63,870 nucleotides of DNA, from positions 1-63,870 of the forward strand of contig DEFK01000020.1 in the NCBI GenBank assembly GCA_002350765.1, given 5' to 3'. Source of the stretch: Ruminococcaceae bacterium UBA2854 (GTDB lineage: Bacteria > Bacillota > Clostridia > Oscillospirales > Acutalibacteraceae). A program made the translations under genes and the position numbers. This document shows positions 51,971-60,002 of this stretch, piece by piece; position 1 is the stretch's first letter, and each line of letters starts with the position of its first letter. The notes under the pieces are model-generated. The model searched no databases. It worked only from the letters and a program-made list of their open reading frames with translations, and was not told the origin of the DNA.

Positions 51971-52039
51971 AAACAAAAGGGACTGCATAATCGCAGTCCC
52001 TCTTGTTGAGAAATTTATGAAAACAAAAACGTAGAAATC
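51971..52039 (-). terminator. Conserved 3' region and terminator, right cassette
   Basis: Minus strand: TTTCTACG-type segment, TTCATAAATTTCTCAACAA, hairpin AGGGACTGC/GCAGTCCCT (51978-52001) and a TTTTGTTTTT tail. It matches the left-cassette end at 50468-50535. Confidence 0.85.
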
Positions 52040-52099
52040 ATATTTTCTGAGGTTATTTATGGGGAATGAATCCCCATTAACCTCAGGATTCTCATATAT

Positions 52100-52972
52100 T
52101 TAAAAGTCAACGTCATATTTAGCTAATTTCATCTGAATAAGCGTCGCGTCACGTACCGTGATAGAACTGTCGTGATTAACATCCGCGCACCGCATACCGT
52201 ACTCGCTGAGCTCCTGCTCACCGATCTTGTACTTCTGAATCGCGGTAACGTCGAGAATATTAACCTTACCGTCAGCGTTAGAGTCGCCGTACAGCGGGTC
52301 AAGAATATAGAAGTCTAATCCTTTATCCTTAGCAAACTGCTGAGCATAAGAATCTCTATAACAATGAATACACATATTTGGACATTCATTAAATGCGTAT
52401 TCATTTATAGTCGTAACGCTATCAGGTATACGTATCATTGTAAGTGATTCGCATTTTCCAAACGCAAGCCTGCCGATAGAGGTTACACCATCGCTTAACG
52501 AAACAGTTTCCAAACTTGTACAGCCAAAGAATCCTTGTTCCGGAATTGAAGCAGTTGTATTGTAATACAATGTGTTAATTGAATTACAACCCTGAAACGC
52601 TCCGAGTTTAATCTTTTTGATTTGTGCAGGAATAGATAAATCACCAGTAACTGTTGTACAATCCATAAATGCCATTGAACCTATAGTATCGAGATAATCA
52701 GCGTTAGAAAAATCTATACTAGAAAAATCGTCTCGTCCACTAAAAGTTCGATTTGCTATTTCTTTAACTCGTGAGCTATTCAATTTTTCTGGAACAGAGA
52801 GTGTATCTGAACCTCCGTCCCAGTCGCATATGGACGCAAAGTTATCATTCAGTACCGTATACGAAAAACCGTCAGCAGTAAAAACTGTTTCAGCGTTAAT
52901 CTGAAAAACAGAAACAGCAAATAAAGCAATAATCAAAAAAACAGATAATGATTTTTTTAATGTCTTATTCAT
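52100..52972 (-). CDS. LRR (BspA-like) protein with C-terminal dockerin
   Basis: A 290-residue exported protein in the right cassette, third gene after giant B and its small protein. Residues 1-28 are the signal peptide ending NAE. The N-terminal TADGFSYTVLNDNFASICDWDGG leads into about five BspA-type LRRs (about 60-215). The C-terminal 63 residues are a dockerin with DSNADGKVNILD and DVNHDSSITVRD; in the second loop Gly is changed to Ser, which may lower calcium binding. The dockerin region is nearly identical at the base level to that of the left-cassette gene (49489), which suggests recent copying. Ribosome site AAGGAAG. Confidence 0.9.
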   Translation of the reverse strand: MNKTLKKSLSVFLIIALFAVSVFQINAETVFTADGFSYTVLNDNFASICDWDGGSDTLSVPEKLNSSRVKEIANRTFSGRDDFSSIDFSNADYLDTIGSMAFMDCTTVTGDLSIPAQIKKIKLGAFQGCNSINTLYYNTTASIPEQGFFGCTSLETVSLSDGVTSIGRLAFGKCESLTMIRIPDSVTTINEYAFNECPNMCIHCYRDSYAQQFAKDKGLDFYILDPLYGDSNADGKVNILDVTAIQKYKIGEQELSEYGMRCADVNHDSSITVRDATLIQMKLAKYDVDF

Positions 52973-52994
52973 TTTTTAACTTCCTTGTAATAAT

Positions 52995-53020
52995 GCAGGC
53001 GATAGCGGACTACCGCCTGC
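52995..53020 (-). promoter_or_regulatory. Intercistronic hairpin, right cassette
   Basis: Minus strand: GCAGGCGGTAG, loop TCCG, CTATCGCCTGC: an 11-bp stem with one wobble pair. It lies between the small protein gene and the LRR-dockerin gene, as does the hairpin at 49429 on the left. Confidence 0.75.
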
Positions 53021-53046
53021 TTATTATTCTGTTCATTTTTACGTAC

Positions 53047-53208
53047 TTACCAGTCGCCCTCTCCACCGAACGGATCCACTCCGGGATTATCCTGTCCGGT
53101 ACCGCTGCCGGTATTTACACCCTGATCGGGGTCGCTTACGCTTAGAGCGTCTTTAATGAACCTTATCTTTAGAAAATCAAATTCAGGAGAAGAATATTCT
53201 TTTTTCAT
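53047..53208 (-). CDS. Small MKKEY-PEF family protein B
   Basis: A 53-residue protein encoded 20 nt after the stop of giant gene B. It begins MKKEYSSPEFDFLKIRF, has a Gly/Thr/Asp linker (VNTGSGTGQDNPGV) and ends DPFGGEGDW. The start has GGGAAAGGA upstream. The left cassette has its relative in the same place (49273), and a third is at 37865. The identical first five residues, PEF pair and acidic, aromatic end mark one family. No signal peptide is visible, and the cellular role is unknown. Confidence 0.75.
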   Translation of the reverse strand: MKKEYSSPEFDFLKIRFIKDALSVSDPDQGVNTGSGTGQDNPGVDPFGGEGDW

Positions 53209-53228
53209 TATACCATCATTCCTTTCCC

Positions 53229-56200
53229 TTATTCAGTGTATTTGAGGCTGGAAGTATATTTCATACAGAAGTATGAAGCGTCACTAAGAACATAAGTATC
53301 AGGTGTTCCATCTCCTGTTGAATCATACTTCATATACGCGTAAGCTCTGTATACATAGTCGTCAACATCGCTGTCAGTATTAAACTCAAGTGTACCGTCG
53401 CTGTCTTTCTGACCATACTGACTGTATGCATAATAGCTCTGCTCCATAAAGTTCTTATTATTCAAATCGGCAGTATCCCAAACTTCCTTTACACAGCCCT
53501 TCGGCAGAGAATTTGTGCGCAGCTTATTTAAGATACTGGTCTTACGGGCTGTTTCGGAATCTCCGTATGAAGCTTTATACGAGCTCATATCGTTTACGGA
53601 AGACGAACCCTTCGCGTAACCGTCGGGATTAGTAGCTTTATTCGGAACTCTTTCAATAATCATACCTATCTGAACTTCACTGGAACCTTTAAGCTCTTTT
53701 CCGCCGTTATTGTATTTAAAGATAAAGTCATTATAGATAATATCGGATGCTGTTATGTCGGAAGTATCAGTTCCCACGGAATCTGAATTCCATTGGTTAC
53801 GGCTGTCACCAAGATACATAATAGAACAGCTGATATCATCATTATCACTGTATTTCATATGCCAGCTATCAGACGCGTTGCTTGAGTATACAGCCTCAAC
53901 ATAGTAGTCGTTGTACACTCTGTAGTTAAAGTCAGGATAATAAATCTTAGTAATTACATCACCTTCGGAGTCTTCTTTCTTAACTAGCCAGTAAGAGAAG
54001 TACATCTTCGTACTATTATTCATTAACTCATCAGGAGCTGTTAAGAAGCTGTTGCCCGTATGGTTAACATCCGAAGCGTCTGTAATCTTAGATACATTAG
54101 CCTGTGTTTCATCAGGATTAGAAGAAGTTGCGTTTACAGTAACAAATGTATTGTACTTAGCTACTAAACTAAATCCTTCTTTGCTGCTTACATAAGAATT
54201 ACCATTTGCGTTATACTTCTTGTAGGTTGAACCGCTTGCATTATAATAGTTATAAGGCAGTTTGAAGAATACACTGTATGTAGGAACTGAATCGGACTGA
54301 TTAAATGTAGAAGTAGCGCTGAAGGTATGTGTACTTGAGTTATAGGAAATTGTACCCTTACTTAATGTATTTGATTTAAGGAAGTTGCTCTCAAACGGAG
54401 CTTTAGAAATAAGGTAAGATTGATCCATAGTGTGTGAACCGGATACATATTCCTTATATTCTTTCAGTGATAAACTTCCCTTAGAGGTATAGCTCTTCGC
54501 AGCGCCGCCTCTGTCTGTAAAGTTATACTTAAAATTATAAGAGTGAGGTGTTTCGGATATAGTCGAAGTATATGCCAAAGAATCGGTTACAAGTGTTGAA
54601 CCTGCATACAAGTCACCAACAGTAAATGTAAAGTGTGAAGTAGTTAAGGTGTTTTCATTGCCAGGTAAAGTTGATGGACTTGTGGTTGCTGTTATACTAT
54701 TCGATGTGTTAAATCCGTCATATCCAAAAGCTGTTACCTTACCGTCATATTGCGGTGTAGTTTTCAGAGTTACATCAATTGTATATGATGAATGAGAGTT
54801 TGTAATATATGTTCCATCGATGTAAATATGAGAACCGTTATATGTTTGTAATGTAGTTACGCCGTTCTTAACTAATACAGTCATATCAACAGAACCTTCA
54901 CCTGAACTTGATTTTGACAGAGTGTGGTCAATTGTAAGGCTTCCCGTAACAACAGGTAAGAAACGAGCTATAAGCTTATAGTTAGATGTTGCTCCGATTG
55001 ACGCTGAAGCTCCCGCACCCTTGATTTCATCGTATGATGTTTCGCTATACTTAATCTGCCAGCTGTCGAATATGTATCCTGTACCGTCAGTAGCTGTAAA
55101 GTTCCATGTTCCGTTTGCGCTGATAACTTTACTGGACGATGTTGTCTTATGACTTGAATCTAAGTAAGAGTCATCATTAAACTTAGCTGTAGCACCTGTA
55201 GTAGTTCCTGCGCCTGTAGAAGCGTTAACAGTATCAGTTAACCATTTGTTTTGAGATTTATCAAAGTACTCAATACCTATGGTTGACTGAGCATAATCCG
55301 AAGCGTGAGTATAGAACCATTGTCCGTCAAGACGATATGCTCCTGTTCCTGAGTTATCGTCACGAGTATCCTGGGTATCTTTTTCGAAAGATACATATAC
55401 TAATTTATTAGCATAAGATGTTTTTAAAGCTTTATAAATACCCTCATATTTACTATTGCTATCTTTATATGAGCCTACGCCAACAACGCTATGGTCAGCA
55501 TCCGGATATGAAATACTCGTTTTATAGCCGCTTGTGGTGCCTCTTAGATGGAGTAATGAAGGCGGTATACCATATCTGGCATTTGTCGTATCTTTTGAGA
55601 TTAACTTACCGCTACCATCGTATACTTTCCACATAGTACCGTAGTCACCCGCAATATTTGCGTTATAACCAGTAGATACAACATAGATTGCGTTCGAGGT
55701 ATCCGCTGTAGCTGAACTCGGGGTAAGAGAGCTAACCGCGCTGTGATCGCCAAATATATTTACTGTTTCATCGTAACGGTTTTTAAGAAGCTCCCAACCA
55801 TTTCCTGAGGAATTAATAGTGCTTATATTGATGTTTGACGTACTGTTTGCAAACTGTCCGCTCTTTCCTCCGCCGTAAGATGAACGGTTATATACTTTTT
55901 CCTCATCCTGGATACGGAAGATAATTGAGTTAGGATGTTCACCATCCTTAAGACGTTCTTCATAAATCTTGTAGAAATCGTCGTAGTCATAGGTCTGTTT
56001 ATGGTCAGCGTCGTTATCGTGTGCTGTCCAATGGTAAATCAGATTACGGTGAACGTGGTCGGCGTAACCGTTACTGATTGTAATACCTTTAACCTTAATA
56101 TCCTGGGTTGCGTTTTTAATCGGCGTATTGGTAATCGGAATTTCTGTTGAATATTTACCGTCCGCGTAAACTAAAGGCTGTCCGGGATAAGCGCCGAACG

Positions 56201-58349
56201 AGTTATCTACATTATTAAGGTTTCCGTAGAAAGGATATACATAAGGAGTATTTCCCCATTTTTTCTGAATTGTGTTATAACCCTCAACATAGAAGTCAAC
56301 ACATCCTGATTTATCTCTTAAATAATAGATAGGAGTAATCTCAAGATAGCTTTCAGTTACTTCCGAGGGGATAGTATATGTCATTGTGCATACACCTGAG
56401 GATGTATCGGAAGCCGCGTTTACACCTGGTGTGCCGTCGCATTTATACGTAACGCCATTAATGCACCAACCTTTTACATAATACTTGTTTCTCCAACTGT
56501 TGGAATCAGCAATTGTAGTAGTTACAGTTATTGATTTGCCTGTCGCAACAGAAGCGGTTTGATACTGGCTGCTTGAGTCGCCTACGTTGTGCGAGGTAAC
56601 AACTCCGCTTGCGGGAGCCGCGCCGTCGATTTGGGTAATTGCAGTTGTAGCGATTGCAGCGTAGTTATATGCTGTACCGCTTGTTGAAGAAGCGCCGCCT
56701 GATGTCTTATTATCCCAGTTAATGGGAGCCGCGCCGTCCTTGGCGTATACGTCGACAGTAGTTGTGTCGTCGCCTGTGTCGTCGCCGGTTTCATCGTCAA
56801 AAGCCGTATTCGAAGCATAGTAGTCATACTTCACAGTATATCCCGATGTAGTAACAACATATTTCAAACCATTAGGATTATTTATCAATTTTATATGAGA
56901 GTAATAATACCTGTTGTTGCTCGATACATTGTTTTGTTGCATTTGTGCAGTTGCAAAATATTTGCTGCCATCTTTTACTTCACATGTTCCTGTAGAATTA
57001 GGTCCTCCACCAAGAATGTCTGTGTAGTTGCTTGATGTAGATATAGCTATATAATATTCTCCGGATTTTGAAAGTGCGTTACCTAAAAAGCTGGAAAAAT
57101 TAACTGAATAAGACCCGTTACCCAAATCATAAACTTTTGCTCCCGACAGTTCGCTTAGCCGTGAAATACTTGAAGATGTGCTGTAAAGAACCTTATAGCT
57201 TGTTAATGTTCCTGACGAACTACCGCCTGTAACAGTCCATGACAGCGTGGGATTTGCGCCCGTTGTATCCCAAGTAAACGTAACAGTTTTACCGCTCGCG
57301 TTCGATACCATCCACTTATTATCCTTACCCGGGGATGAGTCTGTTGTGGCTGATGCCGTTCCTGATGAAGACATATGAGAAGCGGGATGATACGCTACGC
57401 CGTCAGTATCATATATGGTAACGTATTGCGTCGCGGTACTTGACGAAAGGTCAAGGGTATATACGCCGCTTGTAGATGTTTCGGTAAATTTATATGTGTT
57501 ATTACGTGTAGTTACATCGGAGCCGTTTATATAACCTGTGAGGTAGTAGTCAGTTCCCTCACCGCTTATCGTCATCCAAACTTTTCCGTTTTTAAGCCAA
57601 ACATCATATTGTGCTCCGTTTTGAGTATCAACATACCAATAATTATCTGATGTACCTGTACTTGCACTATATCCACCATCATAACTTGTGTTATCTCTTA
57701 TATTGTCAGTAGATGATGGATAATATTTTGTTTCTGAGCTACCATCAACAAAACGTGTTCTGAATCGTAACTGTGAACCGTTGCCGGTAATAGTGTATTT
57801 ATATACTCCGTCACCACCGCTGTCATAACTCATATTATAACTAGACCAGCTACCTGAATTCCATCCGAAATCAACATATGCTTTTTTACGGTAAAGAGTA
57901 TAAGAAATATAATTCTGATCATTTCCACCATTACCAGTTAAATGCAATACATACTGACCTGCAGGGAAATTCGCTGTAATGTTATTCTTGTTGCCATTAT
58001 TATTATGAGCATTATATCCATAGTTATATGCATTTGAATCACTAAAAGCGGGAGTGTTCCAACCATTAACAGCACCAAACCACTTATCACCGATGATTTG
58101 GTATTCGTAATCACCTCCGGTAAATATATCAAAATCTGTATACCAACTGCTGTTTGTACCTGAGACAGTCCAAGCTGATTTTTCACCGCTTGATGTGTAG
58201 ATTTTAGTACTCATAGCAATACCTGAACCACTTGTACTCCACGCATTAGCAATTGGTATATTTCCAACAATTAAACAAGTAGAAAGCATTAATACGCCAA
58301 GTATAATTGCTAAAGTTCTTTTAGAAAGTCGTTTTACTTTCGTTTTCAT
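53229..58349 (-). CDS. Giant secreted multi-module surface protein B
   Basis: A 1,706-residue exported protein, paralogue of giant A. Residues 1-36 are the signal peptide, starting MKTKVKRLSKRTLA. Then come aromatic N-terminal modules with FGWNSGSWSSY and DYEYQIIGDKWFG (about 40-265), a beta module YYLTGYINGSDVTTR to VTFTWDTTGANPTLSW (about 268-375) that resembles starch-binding or X25-like domains, Ig-like parts, the shared YPGQPLVY module (about 720-860), the GQWFYTHAS segment (about 1008), further beta modules, and a C-terminal domain (about 1536-1706) like that of A. No catalytic motif or wall-anchor signal is seen. GGAGG (58361-58357) supports the start. It heads the right cassette. Confidence 0.85.
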   Translation of the reverse strand: MKTKVKRLSKRTLAIILGVLMLSTCLIVGNIPIANAWSTSGSGIAMSTKIYTSSGEKSAWTVSGTNSSWYTDFDIFTGGDYEYQIIGDKWFGAVNGWNTPAFSDSNAYNYGYNAHNNNGNKNNITANFPAGQYVLHLTGNGGNDQNYISYTLYRKKAYVDFGWNSGSWSSYNMSYDSGGDGVYKYTITGNGSQLRFRTRFVDGSSETKYYPSSTDNIRDNTSYDGGYSASTGTSDNYWYVDTQNGAQYDVWLKNGKVWMTISGEGTDYYLTGYINGSDVTTRNNTYKFTETSTSGVYTLDLSSSTATQYVTIYDTDGVAYHPASHMSSSGTASATTDSSPGKDNKWMVSNASGKTVTFTWDTTGANPTLSWTVTGGSSSGTLTSYKVLYSTSSSISRLSELSGAKVYDLGNGSYSVNFSSFLGNALSKSGEYYIAISTSSNYTDILGGGPNSTGTCEVKDGSKYFATAQMQQNNVSSNNRYYYSHIKLINNPNGLKYVVTTSGYTVKYDYYASNTAFDDETGDDTGDDTTTVDVYAKDGAAPINWDNKTSGGASSTSGTAYNYAAIATTAITQIDGAAPASGVVTSHNVGDSSSQYQTASVATGKSITVTTTIADSNSWRNKYYVKGWCINGVTYKCDGTPGVNAASDTSSGVCTMTYTIPSEVTESYLEITPIYYLRDKSGCVDFYVEGYNTIQKKWGNTPYVYPFYGNLNNVDNSFGAYPGQPLVYADGKYSTEIPITNTPIKNATQDIKVKGITISNGYADHVHRNLIYHWTAHDNDADHKQTYDYDDFYKIYEERLKDGEHPNSIIFRIQDEEKVYNRSSYGGGKSGQFANSTSNINISTINSSGNGWELLKNRYDETVNIFGDHSAVSSLTPSSATADTSNAIYVVSTGYNANIAGDYGTMWKVYDGSGKLISKDTTNARYGIPPSLLHLRGTTSGYKTSISYPDADHSVVGVGSYKDSNSKYEGIYKALKTSYANKLVYVSFEKDTQDTRDDNSGTGAYRLDGQWFYTHASDYAQSTIGIEYFDKSQNKWLTDTVNASTGAGTTTGATAKFNDDSYLDSSHKTTSSSKVISANGTWNFTATDGTGYIFDSWQIKYSETSYDEIKGAGASASIGATSNYKLIARFLPVVTGSLTIDHTLSKSSSGEGSVDMTVLVKNGVTTLQTYNGSHIYIDGTYITNSHSSYTIDVTLKTTPQYDGKVTAFGYDGFNTSNSITATTSPSTLPGNENTLTTSHFTFTVGDLYAGSTLVTDSLAYTSTISETPHSYNFKYNFTDRGGAAKSYTSKGSLSLKEYKEYVSGSHTMDQSYLISKAPFESNFLKSNTLSKGTISYNSSTHTFSATSTFNQSDSVPTYSVFFKLPYNYYNASGSTYKKYNANGNSYVSSKEGFSLVAKYNTFVTVNATSSNPDETQANVSKITDASDVNHTGNSFLTAPDELMNNSTKMYFSYWLVKKEDSEGDVITKIYYPDFNYRVYNDYYVEAVYSSNASDSWHMKYSDNDDISCSIMYLGDSRNQWNSDSVGTDTSDITASDIIYNDFIFKYNNGGKELKGSSEVQIGMIIERVPNKATNPDGYAKGSSSVNDMSSYKASYGDSETARKTSILNKLRTNSLPKGCVKEVWDTADLNNKNFMEQSYYAYSQYGQKDSDGTLEFNTDSDVDDYVYRAYAYMKYDSTGDGTPDTYVLSDASYFCMKYTSSLKYTE

Positions 58350-58356
58350 AAATTAA

Positions 58357-58381
58357 CCTCCGTTCTGCGCGTAGCGCGCAG
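58357..58381 (-). promoter_or_regulatory. Hairpin next to Shine-Dalgarno of giant B
   Basis: Minus strand: CTGCGCG-CTA-CGCGCAG (58381-58365), then AAC and GGAGG (58361-58357), then the ATG 7 nt on. Same plan as at giant A (40295-40318) with a longer stem. Confidence 0.75.
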
Positions 58382-58409
58382 TTAATAGTTAATAGGTAAT
58401 AAGCTTATT

Positions 58410-58476
58410 CTGTCATTCTGAGGGGAGCAAAGCGGAGTCGAAGAATCTTAAGATCCTTCGGCAAGCTCAGGATGAC
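58410..58476. repeat. Palindromic dispersed repeat (copy 2)
   Basis: CTGTCATTCTGAG (58410-58422) and CTCAGGATGAC (58466-58476) are inverted ends, with GAAGAATC and GATCCTTC inside. It is a shorter copy of the element at 20874-20964. It sits in the 330-nt gap between promoter element and giant gene B, which otherwise holds no gene. Confidence 0.85.
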
Positions 58477-58680
58477 TTTGTGTCGTCTCTGACTTAAGTG
58501 ACATTTGCCGTTTCTGACCTTCGGCATAACTCTACGAGTTAGCTTATTATCTATTTGTGGATTCTGTAAGTATGTGCATAATTTTTCACTTTTTTTCGAC
58601 TGACCTTCGAAACGAACGTGGCGCGAGATAACCTCGCCGTGAGAATTATTGACCGAAATACAAGCTATTTTGCAAAATAC

Positions 58681-58822
58681 AAAAATGTATAAAAACTGTA
58701 TAATTATTCAGTTCCAACTCTCAAATTTCGGGTATTTTTTGGTCAAAAATCGCATTTTTTACGATTCCCAAAAACCCCGAAACCCGCATGAACAGTGGCT
58801 TGAGCTATACTTAATAAGCATT
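58681..58822 (-). repeat. Right arm of 142-bp inverted promoter element
   Basis: Inverted match of 39224-39365 at about 95% identity. The nested dyad is at 58726-58782 and the candidate promoter boxes TTGAGA and TATACA at 58724-58697 (minus strand). Downstream on the minus strand it leads to giant gene B. Confidence 0.92.
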
Positions 58823-59020
58823 TTACACGAAGCTGTATTCAGCGTAAACTCAAGAGCGTGATTAAGATTGTAAACCGAGGGAGTTCCCCCATTAAGTAAC
58901 ACGTTCTCAGCATAAAATAGACGCACTTACCCACAATTATTTACGCTAATATCATAACATAGAATGCCGTTTTTTTTCAAGTCGTTAAAAGAATTTTAGA
59001 TATATTTTTTAAAAATCAGC

Positions 59021-59056
59021 ATTGTGCACAATAGAATGTGGTGTGTATTGTGCACA
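59021..59056. promoter_or_regulatory. Pair of ATTGTGCACA sites
   Basis: ATTGTGCACAAT (59021-59032) is a perfect 12-bp palindrome; ATTGTGCACATT follows at 59047-59058, 26 bp on. Spacing near 2.5 helical turns could suit a dimeric regulator. The 58823-59086 interval holds no gene. Confidence 0.4.
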
Positions 59057-59086
59057 TTTTACAAGGGGAAGGGGTAATTAACTATT

Positions 59087-59261
59087 GTAGGGGCGGAGCT
59101 CCGACTCCGCCCGTGATACGTTAGTCGCTCGTATTCGTAAGCCGCCTCACACCAACGGTGTGAATATGTATTTTTAAATTCGTTTTTTTGCCGTTGGCAA
59201 AAGGAACACTCGCCGATATAAATAACCTCGCCTCGGGCGGACGTAGGAAGTCCGCCCCTAC
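59087..59261. repeat. BIME-like REP pair, copy 1
   Basis: A 175-bp unit with two REP-type hairpins facing each other: GGGCGGAG/CTCCGCCC at the left and GGGCGGAC/GTCCGCCC at the right. CCAACGG and CCGTTGG pair inside. A second copy at 59296-59469 is about 85-90% identical by eye. They lie next to a REP-associated transposase. Confidence 0.88.
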
Positions 59262-59295
59262 GATGTAGGATAATGTACGACCGCCTCACCATACC

Positions 59296-59469
59296 GTAGG
59301 GGCGGAGCTCCGACTCCGCCCGTGATACGTAAGTCATTTGTATTTGCAAACCACCTCAAACCAACGGTGTGAATATGTATTTTTAAATTCGTTTTTTGCC
59401 GTTGGCAAAAGGAATACTCGCCGATATAAATATCCTCGCCTCGGGCGGACGTAGGAAGTCCGCCCCTAC
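59296..59469. repeat. BIME-like REP pair, copy 2
   Basis: Second copy of the 175-bp unit, in the same orientation, 34 bp after the first. It ends 51 bp before the transposase start, so it may hold the transposase's own promoter and target hairpins. Confidence 0.88.
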
Positions 59470-59520
59470 GATTTTAACTAAACGTTTGAATTATAAATAT
59501 CAATATGTTATACTTTATAT

Positions 59521-59982
59521 ATGGATAAATTACAGAAAAGAAAATCCCCTAGAAAAAAGGGATACGATTACTCCCTCGGCGGTGCGTACTTTATAACTAT
59601 ATGCACATTAAATAAAAAGAAAATACTTTCAAAAATCACTCGTGAAATAAACAATTACGAACCAAAAGTTGAATTAACAAGAATAGGTAAACAAATCGAG
59701 GAGTGTTTAGGAAATATAAAAACTATTTACGACAATTATGAGGTCGGAGATTATATTATTATGCCTAATCATATCCATTTTATAGTTTATAGCTATAGTA
59801 ACGATAATGAAATATATAGTTTAATTAAAAAGATAAAAACATATACTACTCATTTATATGGTTCAAAATTATGGCAAAGATCATTTTACGACCATATCAT
59901 AAGAAATGAAAAAGACTTTGAACAGATATCAAAATATATCCATGACAATCCTTTAAGATGGATATATGACGATTTAAATTAG
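59521..59982 (+). CDS. REP-associated tyrosine transposase (RAYT)
   Basis: A 153-residue single-strand transposase of the Y1/RAYT type. The HUH metal motif is in IIMPNHIHFIVY (about 82-93), the catalytic tyrosine is expected in WQRSFYDHIIRNEKDF (about 118-133), and the end ISKYIHDNPLRW is typical. The N-terminus DKLQKRKSPRKKGYDYSLGGAYFITIC is also the family start. RAYTs bind and mobilise REP hairpins; two BIME-like copies lie just upstream. The length is slightly short but all motifs are intact, so the gene looks functional. It is AT-rich relative to the next gene. Confidence 0.92.
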   Translation: MDKLQKRKSPRKKGYDYSLGGAYFITICTLNKKKILSKITREINNYEPKVELTRIGKQIEECLGNIKTIYDNYEVGDYIIMPNHIHFIVYSYSNDNEIYSLIKKIKTYTTHLYGSKLWQRSFYDHIIRNEKDFEQISKYIHDNPLRWIYDDLN

Positions 59983-60002
59983 TATTATAGGTGGTGATTT
60001 AT

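Noticed and set aside
58649..58861. 70-codon plus-strand frame
   Set aside because: It reads through the conserved promoter element in the antisense direction; the matching left copy does not keep the frame.
59087..59469. CRISPR array
   Set aside because: Only two long units with internal palindromes, no short regular repeats with unique spacers and no cas genes; they are REP pairs.
59396..59596. 66-codon plus-strand frame overlapping the RAYT start
   Set aside because: It lies in BIME copy 2 and enters the transposase in another frame; the RAYT frame has all motifs.
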